Shown here: positions 45,372 through 55,512 of the stretch, piece by piece
Layout of the letters: every line of letters starts with the position of its first letter
Numbering within the stretch: the stretch's first letter is position 1
Source: Pyropia yezoensis
Lineage: Eukaryota > Rhodophyta > Bangiophyceae > Bangiales > Bangiaceae
Length of the DNA stretch: 64,000 bases
Assembly: GCA_009829735.1 (NCBI GenBank)
Contig: CM020619.1
Span: 18,605,816-18,669,815 of the forward strand
Direction of reading: 5' to 3'
Notes under the pieces: generated by a model
The model's input: only the letters and a program-made list of their open reading frames with translations
Databases searched by the model: none
Told to the model about the DNA's origin: nothing
Position numbers and translations under genes: made by a program

Positions 45372-47282
45372 TTGGTTGGTGAGTGACCAAGGTTCAGCTG
45401 CACGTCTGTGTGGGCCTCAGCGATGGCTGCTCAACCATTCTGCTTCTCCCTACAGATAGTGCCGCTGTCCCCGCCAGGCACGGGGCGGCCTCCTGGGAAC
45501 TGGAGGGCAAGGCAATGACGCCAAGCCCGCCCCGCGTGGACCATGGCGACAGTACCACGACTGCCGCGACACCAGGAAGCACATGTGCCACGGGGCGACA
45601 TGAAAATCGGCAGGAGAGCTGGGCCGTCGGGACTAGTGCACAGATCACGAACGGATATGCGGACAAGAAGGTCCAGACGGGCAGCATGATTATTTTCGTA
45701 GACGAGGGAGAGGGACGACCGGGATGAGGTCCGGTAGCAACAAGAGCACCCTTTCTCACACCTCGTACAACTCAAGCTATGGATAGTGGGCGCAAGTGAA
45801 TCGAACTCGGGGGGGGGTGCAGCCGACTACTCTTGTGGGCGGGTCGCTAGTTCGGGAGACGGGTGGAGCGCGGTGGGAAAGGGGGGGGGGCTGTGCAAAG
45901 GGACCTGTGGATGGTGGGTGCTAAGGACAGGGGGGTGTCTTTTGGCCCTTGAGGCGACGCGTCGGCATGGTTGTTCTTCGTCGAGAGTGCACAGTGTGAA
46001 GCACAAGTTGGTCATATGGGTCGTGTTCCTCCAGCAAACTACTTTCTCGGGACTCACTAAAGCCGAGAGAGACCCAGGAAGCAGCCTAACTATGCCGATC
46101 ATTCCATAACTCGTCCAAAGACGATTGGCACTTTCTCAGTTAATCTGTTGTCTTTGGATTTGTGTGACGTCCTTGGCGGTACGTAGTCGTTTCGTGCAAG
46201 GACCTCTCATGATTTCATTGGGTGACAAGCCGTCGGAGATTTGCTCTCTCGTGCGGGGACTACAGCTTTTCTTGCGCGTTTGAGCAAGAATTCTGTTGGT
46301 TTGTACAGATTGACTTTATCGTTCTTACAACTGTGCCGAGGCGACTGAGCAAGTCTGAGCAAAGAAAAACAGGCCCGAGCAAAGACTCCGTGGCACCGCT
46401 TTAAGCCGCACTGCGCTGCTGCAGACCGGGAGCTGCGCGTGAGCGGCTGCCACCCCTAATGGAACAAAACCGGGATAAAACCGGAATTTCTGTCATAGCC
46501 AATGAAGCGCTCGGAGGGAAGAGAACCGGGAGAAAACCGGGATCGGCTGGACTTTGGTTGGCTCATAATCGCCCATGGAGGAGCCGACACACATAACAGC
46601 CAGCCTTACAGCTTTGGGCATTACAGCTGTTGCTCAGGCGTTCTTTCTTGCTGTTATGTCTTTTGTATCTGTTCCTGCTCATTTCCGTACACGTTTCTAT
46701 TATTGCGCGTCCTACCTACCTCTCACTCCAGTTGGTTGAGAAATTCTAGCTGCTCCTGCGCAGAGGGGCTTAAACCATGTACCTTGCAGACCGCCGATTT
46801 GACGTGCAGCGGCTTTTGCAGCCGCTGCACATGCACTGCAACGTGGCCCCAAGGGCTCAAGAAGGCCTCTTCTCACGTTCATGCGCTACAGGTTCCCTGC
46901 ATTTCCGCTCCCCCCCGAAGAGGAGGGACTGCCCAGTTGTCTTTTTGTGTGAGGAGCATGAGAACGACCTTGCCGAGGTATGCACGAAGGGGTTTTGCTG
47001 GCCGACGCCTCCCCGACCACTTATAGCCCTTCGTCTCTTAGGAAGTGTCGGCAGACGCGCGCATTTGTGCACGTGAAGTTTGCCACGACGCATGTTTTGT
47101 GATCCACATGCAGCAGAAACACTGACAGCCAGTTCGGATTTTGAGCCTTACTGCACCAGAACTGGTGCAAAAATACGCTGCCATGCTGCAGAGAGCATGC
47201 ACAGACACGGAGCACTGCTCATGATACCCATCATGCAGCGCTTTTCTTGGGCAGTTCGCTCGCGTCATACGTGCTCCGTGCC
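45372..47282. other. Unique sequence without a recognised gene
   Basis: Moderate-GC sequence joining the 12.1-kb block to E3. Possible small exon pair around a GT-AG interval at 45379-45455, but the joined frame is short and unremarkable. The phrase aaaccggga recurs at 46468-46540. A Cys-rich 99-aa plus-strand frame at 46777-47076 has no recognisable motif. Confidence 0.35.
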
Positions 47283-47636
47283 CTATAGAGTTATGTACAC
47301 TACCCTCACAGCGTACCCGCTCACGTCTTCAAGCTTGGTGCGACAAACATTGTCCGAGTCAGTCGGCATTGTTTCATTATTGACAAAGATGGTGACAGGT
47401 AGGCGGCCAAGCGGTCGTAGGGTTTTACCCGATGCGTCCACAATCCGGGTCTCGTAAGGGGCTCTCCAGGCTTGTCTGCGCCAGCCCGGAGTTAACAGGT
47501 TATCAGTGATGACGCTTGGACCGGCTCCAGTGTCGACCACATGAGTAACATCTTGGGGAAGACTATCCCCTACCCGCATACGAGCATTAATCATGAGGCT
47601 GTCTGTACGCAGGACGAGCAAGGTCCACTTGAACAT
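47283..47636 (-). pseudogene. Aspartic protease fragment of E3
   Basis: HVVDTGAGPSVITDNLL is the retropepsin active-site motif in its usual context. It is followed by ETRIVDASGKTLRPLGRLPV, the flap-region pattern seen in gypsy proteases. The fragment ends at a stop at 47283 with no RT beyond. Upstream frames (47587-47863) are broken. Confidence 0.7.
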
Positions 47637-48135
47637 TCAGGGTGTCCAGGCGGCTACCGATTGGGCAGGTAACCACTGTCTTGTCTCCCTGCACGCAAGA
47701 AGAGAACGGGAGGAAGTACCCTGCCGTCGAATATTCGGATAAACGCTTGGGGGGAGCGCCTGCCCTGTAGTGGTTTGAAGATATAGGCGTGTTCCACCCA
47801 GATGAAACAGAGAACCTTACCACGGAAAAACACAGGGAGACCGGTGAGAAACGGAGCCCTCAATCGTCTGGCTGTCTAAGACGAGACGAGCACGCACCAG
47901 AACGGCAGTATTCACGCACACACAAGTCTGCCTTTACGAAGGGGACAAGCAACGAGCACCCCCATGCGTACATATAACCCTCTCACCCCGCACCCAGCGA
48001 CCCTACACCCCGGGCCACGTGCGGGCCAATCATATTCCAGGCCAGCGGTGCCAGCAGGAATCTCTTCGCCCTCCTCCCGCGGATCATCTCAGCCAACGGG
48101 GCACTGGCCCCAAAGCAAATGCAACAACAAATCCT

Positions 48136-49821
48136 TCAACAATGCAGATATTCATAACAACGTAGCCCCCCTATGGGGGGTAAGACCCATACAATTGGAT
48201 TGGGCTGACGCCGACCCAAATCCAGTATCCCGGAGAAATACCGGTGCCGGTCTCGGATCACCCCATTCCCAGGTGAGCCGAAGGATCCCGGCGGGACCCA
48301 CCGACTGGGGGCCATGCGGATAGCCGCGTGGCCACCCAGTGAGGGCTCCACGTGTGCGTGCCTTGGCACCGGTGGCACCGTATGCCACCGTATCGCCTGG
48401 GCAGTGCCCCGGCGCGAGTGTTGGGGGATCCCTTGGATCCCCTCACGCCCTACTCGGTTCCCGATCCCGAGGACTCTTTGGAGGTCTCGGCTTTCAGGTC
48501 GAAGTTCGTAGGGGTTTCCTTGATAAGAGCCTCGGTAATGTGGCAGTATCGCGACAGCTACGTATAACGGACCCAGAGGTCGATGCTGTAAGGAATTGGG
48601 GTGAAAACCCCATATCTGGCCTACGATGTTAAGGATTCAACCCGTGGCGCAGTGGTCCACAACGCTAAGTTAGCATATGTTCCGTGTCGTGGGTTCGATT
48701 CCGGGCATCCAACATCGATTTTTCCGGCGTATCAAGGCGACTTCTGCTACAGGGAATGCTCTGTAGGGTCACCACCCGGACCGCGTGTACTTGATCCTTG
48801 TCCGTCTTGGTAGGCGTCCGCCGGTCAGCCCAGTTGACCGCCTTGGCGAACACCAGTTATTGGCGCTTCAGCCACTCCTGGAGACCTTCGGGGATGGTCG
48901 GATACTGGTAAGACAGGTGGTCCTCCTTCTGGCACAGCCAGCAGGACCGGAAACGCTGGGTCATGACCTGCTTAGGAGCCACCAAGGAAGGCTGCTCCTG
49001 CAAGAAGAAGCCGCCCCATCTATCACTTTATGCCACTGGAGAGGTCTCGCGAACAGCCAGCACCGGTAAGGGGTTACCGTCTCCCTTATACTTGTCGGAT
49101 CTAGGTCGCGCGACAACGGATTGGGAGTCGACACCATGGGGGCCTGGGGTGTATTGGCTTGCCGTTACTTTCCCTGCGTGTAGGCCATCAGCTGCTGGAC
49201 GGTATGCTCTTGGTGTTCCTGGTTGTAGTTCTCACCATCACCCTGGAGATATTGAGGGAGCCCTTCCGAGATGATGATCTTGAGCCTATCCTCAAGGTAG
49301 ACCTACCCACAAGCCTCGCTCATCTCCCGAAGACGGCGGGCAAAGGCCTTTGGAGTCTCCTGTCGCTCCATGGTTGCCCGGTTCAACTTTCCCACCGCCT
49401 TGCGCAGGGAGACCGCGTCAGCGTACTAGGACAGGAGCCAGTTCACCGCTTCCAGGTAGCTACCAACGGTGTGCCCAACGATGTGTCCGGCTGAATCCGG
49501 AATAACTTGAGCGAACTGCTGTTCCGCTTCCCTGGTCATGAAGCTAACCAGGAGGTAGAGTGCCTTGCCTTCCGACACGTCATTGTCGTTACATGCCTTG
49601 ACAAACCAGCGCAGGAAGGCGAAGATAAGCGCCGGTTTCTTCCCAGAAAACTTGGGATGTCCCCCGAAGCTCGCTTGCACGGGCCGGTTCAGGGATGCCA
49701 TCGTCTTGTCCATCATCCGGGTGTAACCTTGGTCTTGGTTTTCCAGCCGGTTTTTGCCCCAGTACGTGACCTTGTTCAAGGAAGCGTCCCCCACTTGGTG
49801 AGCAGGGAAGTCAAACTCCAC
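48136..49821 (-). pseudogene. Gag of E3 (frameshifted)
   Basis: The best fragment, 49426-49821, contains FAFLRWFVKACNDNDVSEGK and VGSYLEAVNWLLS, matching the E2 capsid-like region (EFLRRFTKACDDNAISEG and TSYLELVNWLLR). Further left, about 48890-49000, a zinc-knuckle-like CWLCQKEDHLSYQY lacks the last Cys (Tyr instead). Frames are broken between 48850 and 49420 and the rest is low-similarity. Non-functional. Confidence 0.65.
48645..48702 (+). other. tRNA-like internal Pol III promoter boxes
   Basis: tggcgcagtgg at 48645-48655 fits the A box and ggttcgattcc at 48692-48702 fits the B box exactly, with 47 nt between their starts. A clover-leaf does not form: the T stem pairs only two of five bases and the acceptor arms do not match. 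A degenerate tRNA or a tRNA-derived SINE head is therefore more likely than a tRNA gene. It also contains a gctaa-g-ttagc palindrome at 48664-48674. Confidence 0.4.
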
Positions 49822-50610
49822 CAGCTTGCGCCGGGTGGGACCAGGGGTCGCGTCCCAAGCCTATCCCTCCTCAGAGCTGGAGGAACTGGCTTCACTGGTG
49901 CTAGAATGACGATGGCGACGCCGCCGCCTCTGGCTGCTCCGGTTGCGGGTCTTGGAACTTCCCGCCCCATAGGACGCCAGAGGAGGAAAAGCTTGACCAT
50001 TCCCAGGAGACGAGACCTCCGGGGGCCCCATGCAGCCAGTCGCGGCCGTGCCTCGAGTACTGGTAGCGCCCACAGGAAGGGGAGTGTACACCCACCTGCC
50101 GTGTGCAGGTCCAGGAGTAAACACACCAGAGAGTAACCCTGAAAGTTCAGGAGTAGAACCGACAGGAGGGCGTCCTCCGCTTCGAGCCTACTCAAACGCC
50201 GTTGACCCCGGAACGGCTCCCACAGGAGAGACAGCCGGGGGGACCGGAGCAGGAGACACTTGGCCGCCTGGAAAATCCAGCCCACCACCGGATGTCGCGC
50301 CCGGGTCTGCTTCGCCCGCTGGGACAGCGCCGGGTTGGACGCCGTCCTCCGCGGTGGCCAGGGATGCGTCAAGGGACGCAGGGTCTACTCCTTCGGGCTC
50401 CGTCGTGCCAGGTGGGGCAGCCATATTGGTCTCTTGACAGCCACAATCTAGTTGTCTGCGTGTCCAAAGATCGTCAGACCACAAGAGAAGGTTGGAGAAC
50501 CAGGAATGGGACTCCTGTGAACGCGTGCGAATAATTCCCAAAAAACACAGGAGGACTAAATAGGAACAATTCAACCGCTGCTCCCAAACGTCTCTCCTCA
50601 AACACTCCAC

Positions 50611-50628
50611 TCCCCTGCTGCTCCACCA
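50611..50628 (-). promoter_or_regulatory. Primer binding site of E3
   Basis: On the minus strand tggtggagcagcagggga, starting TGG as required to pair with a tRNA 3' CCA, four bases downstream of the 5' LTR end. The same 18 bases occur in E2. Confidence 0.75.
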
Positions 50629-50632
50629 AATA

Positions 50633-51530
50633 TGTGGTATAAACTCGAACAGCTTCAGACACGTGTCAGTGTCCCCCGGGGGAAAGACACAGGTAACACA
50701 GAGAGGGGAACTACGAGAGTGGTATGCCTGTTGCCTCACGTGCCTGTAGGCAGGGCCGACAGATACGCACGGCAGTGCTCAAGGGGAAGAGGAAAGCAAA
50801 CGCGCAGTTGTCTGTTGCCAGAGGGCGCGGGCCAAGGGCGCCTCGCTGTCCCTCTATGCATCTGGGAGGAGCCTCGCCACGTTGGCCCGGTAGCACCCCC
50901 CTTAGCCCTGAGTGGGCCCGACCCGAGTACAACCTCGTCAGGTCGGGGGCCACTATCACTACTAATTCTATTCTCCCCCACTAATCTCACACTCAGTTCT
51001 CTCAAATCAAGTCCCTCCCAAGTATGCAAAAACCCATCAGAAGTTCCGCTCTCACGTGTGGGTAGCGTAGTCCACCGCATCTCAGTGCTGGGCACGGGCC
51101 ACGGCCGCCAACCATCCCCACACGGCGGGCGTGTTCTGGCACCTGGTGTCCCCTGGTCACCAGCCCGGGTCGGCGCCAAGTCAGGGACAGGGATGCTACA
51201 CTGGCCGCGCACGAGTGGACCCGCGAGGCGTTGGTGGTGACTCTCACCAGCTGGGGCGCTTGTGATGGGGGCCGTGTCGGTGGCGGCAGCGGCGGTGTGG
51301 AGGCGACTGCAGTGGCAGCGGTGGCCGCAACGGCGGCAGTAGCAGCACGGGTGGCAGCGTCGTCGCCAGCAGCGTCGTCAGCGTGTCCGTACGTCAATGC
51401 GTGGCCCACACCAGAGGCGGTGGTGCCCAGGGGGAAGTGGCTGGCCTGGGTAGCCCCGGACGGGCAGGGAAGAGCGGCTGGGGGGTGGTCATGGTAGCGA
51501 GCGGGGCGGGGGGGGGGGGTGTAAGGATTC
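50633..51530 (-). repeat. 5' LTR of E3 (outer end not determined)
   Basis: The inner LTR end reads TGTGGTATAAAC on the plus strand (CA end on the element strand), directly next to the PBS, as in E2. With no second LTR copy in the window the outer boundary is unknown; the end given is a maximum, before unrelated GC-rich sequence. Short hairpins such as tgcct-gt-aggca near 50740 occur inside. Confidence 0.45.
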
Positions 51531-53134
51531 GCCTCTTAAATCCCCACCCGGAACCCAGGGGATATGGACTGGGACCTCTCCTTACATGTCCGGCCCCGAT
51601 AACTCCCCCCAAGACACATCAATTTCCCACTACCCTGGGCGACACCACGCTGTATCCCTGACATTTTGCGGACGTCGGCCGACCGCAAGAAAGCCGCCGT
51701 CAACGCACTGTCGGAACCCTGTCATGGACGTCGAAACTCGACAACGAGGAGCAAGTGACATCGTCGACCAACCACGGGCGGACATGCCCGTCTGTGCTGC
51801 CAGAATTCTATTCTCTGCGCTGCTTGAAAGCTGGCATCAAGGACCAGTCACATGATTCACCGACACTGAGGACACCACACATCCTCGCTGGCGGCTGAGT
51901 GCGATATGACTGGCTCGCCGGCTTTTGCATTGATTGAATTCGGCCAGCTGGTTGGTGACTGGCTGGCCGGTCAAGGGATTGATTGAATTTGGCCTTGCTG
52001 GCCCTTACAGCCGGTCGGACCGTCTGGCCGACCGGCGTTTGGAGCCGGCTGGTGGGGCGCGCTGGGCGCCATCCTCGGGACCCCCTTCGTTTCGGGCAAA
52101 CTGGGGCTGCACTCCTTTAGTGCGCACGCCCGCCCATGCTTTGTTCTGAGAGACATGCTTTGTTTTTGGACCGTTCTGTGCCTACCGGCGGTGCGATGGG
52201 GAAACGCATGCTTTGGGGCACCTCGGGTGCCCCGACGCGAGTATATAGTGCGTGGGTGTCGGCGCCACCGGGGGAGACGAGAGGGGCAACCACAGACACA
52301 GACCAAAGACACTTTTTACCTTTTGTACCCTCTATCCCCACCGACGTCGCGCCCATCTTTTTCCCCAGACCCACCCCCGTCGAGACCACCATCCTCTTCC
52401 CCGTGCCCCGCCGCCCTATTGGCTGGCAGGGCCCGCTGACACCCCCACGAGTACGTTGAGAGCTCCCCGGTTTTGGGTGGGTCCTCACAGGGGGGGTGAC
52501 AGGGGGGTCCGCCGCGTCATTCTGATGGTATGCGGACGAGGGTACCGAGGGGATGATTGCACGCAATGGGGAGGACGGCGCCATATTGCTTACGTGGAGA
52601 ACCGCCTCTGAACGTCGTTTGTCCCGCTCGTGCGGGCTATCAGTTGGTCTTCTCTGTGTTGTGCTTCTGTTCTTGCTCTTGCCGGGATATGTCAGTCTCC
52701 ATGCGTGCGTGTGTATCCCATCTTGATCTGGCTGCTGTCGTCACATTGCAGTGCTCGTCTGGTTCTTTTGTTTGTCAAGGTGCATCGGTCATGGACGGCA
52801 GGGGGATGTTGCAGAGAGCTAATAAAGTCTCGTATGAGAAACCACCATCAGATGCTTGCACCAAAGGACAGGAGCCCCCACTATGCTTGCCGCACGAGGT
52901 TGTTCGTACACATTCCCTACAATCCAGTCACGACATGTACCCAGCTTTGCACATTATGTCACAAGACGGCTATCCGGAAAGAGTATGCTTGCCACAAAAG
53001 ATCATAAATTCACCAGACATGTATTCAGCGGACCCGTCGCATAAATTATTGGGGCGCTGTGCACTCGGCGTCGTTCGTATCCCACCTGTCCTTCCCACAA
53101 GTAGACCGCCCCGGCAGGAAAGAGAGTTCCTGGC
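51531..53134. other. Gene-poor region
   Basis: No confident gene. Direct repeat of gattgaatt(c/t)ggcc at about 51934 and 51982 in a stretch rich in gccgg/ccggc words. The plus-strand frame ending at 53156 has a C-terminus (REFLAKGGNVV) like the end of a retrotransposon pol and stops inside the PPT/LTR junction, but the rest shows no recognisable domain. Confidence 0.4.
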
Positions 53135-53146
53135 AAAAGGGGGGAA
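53135..53146 (+). promoter_or_regulatory. Polypurine tract
   Basis: aaaaggggggaa immediately before a TG-starting LTR candidate on the plus strand, the expected place for plus-strand DNA priming. Confidence 0.5.
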
Positions 53147-53527
53147 TGTAGTGTGACAGCACAACTCAGAACTGACTACAGATTCTATCAGTCCGCGGTC
53201 GCGGACAGCCGACGTCCGCGCAAGCCCCGTGCGTCCGCAGAGCACGATTCACGATTCCCTGGCTTACGGGCCCGACTTAAATCCCATTTCATATGAGGGA
53301 AGGCTTGGAAGCCACCTTCTGACTCAAAATAGACTTCAGTCTGGGACACCTCCAGGAGGTCTTCCAGATCCTGAGTCTGAGACAGACATCGGGGCCTGAA
53401 AATCCACCGAGTTGTCTGCCAACTGACAATCCGCCTACGACAAGCCCGCGCAAACGCCCAGCCGCTGTGAACAAGAGCCGTCCATTGAATTGAGTTGCGC
53501 CTCTCGTCTGGTTTCTTTTCTTCGACA
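53147..53527 (+). repeat. Probable 3' or solo LTR of another retroelement
   Basis: 381 bp beginning TGTAGTGTGACAGC after a polypurine tract and ending TTCTTCGACA, so TG...CA with TGT/ACA ends. The reading frame upstream ends just inside it. It differs from the E2 and E3 LTRs. No second copy in the window, so the boundaries rest on the PPT and end dinucleotides only. Confidence 0.45.
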
Positions 53528-54703
53528 CGATGATGCCCCGCGGTCTTGGTTCCCCGCACCGGACCACCTCGTTCGCCTTTCCGCTGGGCGCGGACCAGCC
53601 TCAGCATGGCAGAGCGCGCGTATTCCCCCACGAGGCTGCCCAGCTCCCCGTGCTCTGGTGTTGGCCACCGTCCCCCCCGCCTCTACCTCCTGCTGCTCTC
53701 ATCATGGGCGGGGCGATGGTTCTCCCCGCGTCACCCACTACAGCGGCTCCCTACTCACCCGTGGCAATGAGTCGCGCGGGCAGCGTTCCTTATAGAGGTG
53801 TAGGGGCGGATGGGGAGACCTCTCGCCAGAGGGCGTATCCAAGCGCCCCAGGGATTGGCACCGCCGTGGCTCATAACGCTCTACTGCGTTTGCCCCACCG
53901 TCTAAAACAGTGTCATAGTAGACAGCGCCTGCGCCGAACAAACCGATGCCTTCCCTCTCTACCCCCCCCCTTTCTGCTCGAGGGGGGAACGGACGATGAC
54001 CTGCTGAGTCCAGGTGGTAGCGCCGCACCCGAAACCCCTTCCTGAGAAACTTTTCGTTCCACTGTCTCCAAGACGACGGCCCACCGCCGCGTCGAGGAGG
54101 AAGGCCATCTCCTCTCACCCTCCCGCCCCCCCGAGCCAATCCCCCTCTCCCACCCGTGACACATCGCCCAGGGTGTGGGGGGGGGCACCCTCGACGGCAC
54201 AACGGAGGTGAAGGCGATGGGGAGGCCCCAGATGGTGGGGCGGATTGGGGGCGGCCAACGCGTTTCATTGTTCGACTGGTCAGGGCTCCTCGCACCCCCT
54301 CCCTTCCCGCCACGTCTTCGCTTCCCCTCCGGCAGCGTGGTGCTCAGCGCACGCCCAACCGGGCGGCGGAGACGTCCCTCTGCAGGTCCCGTGAGTGCAC
54401 CAACTCCCGCGGCGCACCTTTCACCACCCCCCCTCCCCGCCGCCACCTGCGTCGCCAGCAGCCCCGCGGCGGCGGCCACCACCGAGTCGTCCCTCACCGC
54501 CGGCGGCGTGCGCCAGTAGGGGAGCCAGTGGCGGTGGCGGCGGCGGCGGTAGGGGAACGGCCCCCGCCGCCGCCGCCGCGGCCGACCCAGCCCGACACGA
54601 CCACCCCGCCTCGGCCGACGCCACGAACGATCACACTCCGGCGGACGCCAACGTCGAGGACGGGCGCGCCCGCGGGCTCGATAACTTTCGCGGCGGTTGT
54701 GTC
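53528..54703. other. GC-rich host-like sequence at the E2 insertion site
   Basis: Composition like the host gene block. A minus-strand frame at 53738-54313 has protein-like text (WRQWNEKFLRKGFRVRRYHL, GAGAVYYDTVLDGGANAVER). Minus frames near 54494-54703 read AAKVIEPAGAPVLDVGVRRS up to the LTR, so E2 may have landed in a gene. Overlapping frames on both strands prevent a firm gene call. Confidence 0.3.
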
Positions 54704-55170
54704 TGTGGCAAAAACCACAAGCACACACGGCACCCAAGTTGGGGCGGTGTGCTAGGGCTGCCTCCCGTGTCGGGGGAACCGGAAGAAGTGCAAGTCGCAC
54801 ACACTCTGTCCCTGTTGTGGGGCAAACCCCCCACGGACAAACAAGAGGATGGTGTGTGGTCCAACAGTTTCTTGGTCGGGACGGGGACGCAGGGCCAAGC
54901 CCCGCTGTCCCTCCCCTTATCCCCCCAGGGTCCACTCGGAATCTCGCCACTCAGAATCTCCCACCCCAGCACCTGCCCACCGGGCCACACGAAAATTCAA
55001 GACGATAAATGCAGAAAACCCTCAAATCCAAGTTGGATTTACTACTAAGCTAACTATCCCAAACTTAGGGAATATGGACCCAAATGCAGGGGGAGGAACG
55101 GATCAGGCTAGTGGCCTGCCGCCCCTTGCATGGCACGTGTTGCCCCCCTACCTGGGGGTCAATACTGCCA
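54704..55170 (-). repeat. 3' LTR of E2
   Basis: 467 bp, TGTGGC at 54704 to TGCCA at 55170 on the plus strand, which is TGGCAG...GCCACA on the element strand. The inner end is set by the polypurine tract; the outer end by the limit of identity with the 5' LTR next to the PBS. It contains the 17-nt palindrome aaatccaa-g-ttggattt at 55024-55040. Confidence 0.85.
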
Positions 55171-55185
55171 AACTCCCCTCTCCTC
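55171..55185 (-). promoter_or_regulatory. Polypurine tract of E2
   Basis: gaggagaggggagtt on the minus strand directly before the 3' LTR TG, the primer site for plus-strand DNA synthesis. A similar purine run occurs at 55310-55321, inside the element. Confidence 0.75.
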
Positions 55186-55512
55186 AGTTCCGACCGACCC
55201 GGTCGGCCCTGTGAGGGGGTGCGTAAACGCACGTCTCGGCGTTGGGGGCGCGACTTGCTGTCCCCCCCCTTGAGTACGTAACGCGGATGTGGAGGCGGTC
55301 ACGTTGACCGCCCCTCTCCTCAAGCTTGCCCACTCGGCAGCTTGCTCTCCTCAGTTCACACTTCACCATCACCACCACCTCCCCTTCAGCTTCCACTGGG
55401 CCGCCCCACGCTGGGGAGGCCACCCGTATACCCACGATCCGAGTCCCCCTCAACTCGAGGCGGGTCTCGTGCCGCGATAGCCAGAGCGTCTCTCCCCAAC
55501 TTGGGGAGAGCC

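Larger units (their letters stand above)
47283..50628 (-). mobile_element. Truncated Ty3/gypsy-type retroelement (E3)
   Basis: On the minus strand from right to left: 5' LTR starting at 50633, PBS, degenerate gag, zinc knuckle, protease. RT, RNase H and integrase are absent and sequence left of 47283 is unrelated, so the 3' part has been lost. The PBS is identical to that of E2, placing both in one lineage, but coding identity is low. Hairpins of 5-6 bp stem are frequent: 48166-48180, 49064-49079, 50094-50110, 50365-50380, and cctgaa/ttcagg near 50140-50153. Confidence 0.7.

Noticed and set aside
45379..45455. Small intron of a coding gene
   Set aside because: GT-AG ends and a pyrimidine tract are present, but flanking frames give only short, unremarkable peptide after joining.
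48645..48702. Functional tRNA gene
   Set aside because: A and B boxes are present but acceptor, D and T stems do not pair.
55342..55512. N-terminal extension of the opposite-strand ORF of E2
   Set aside because: Open but Pro/Ser-rich without protein character; ATG at 55513 has a much better context.
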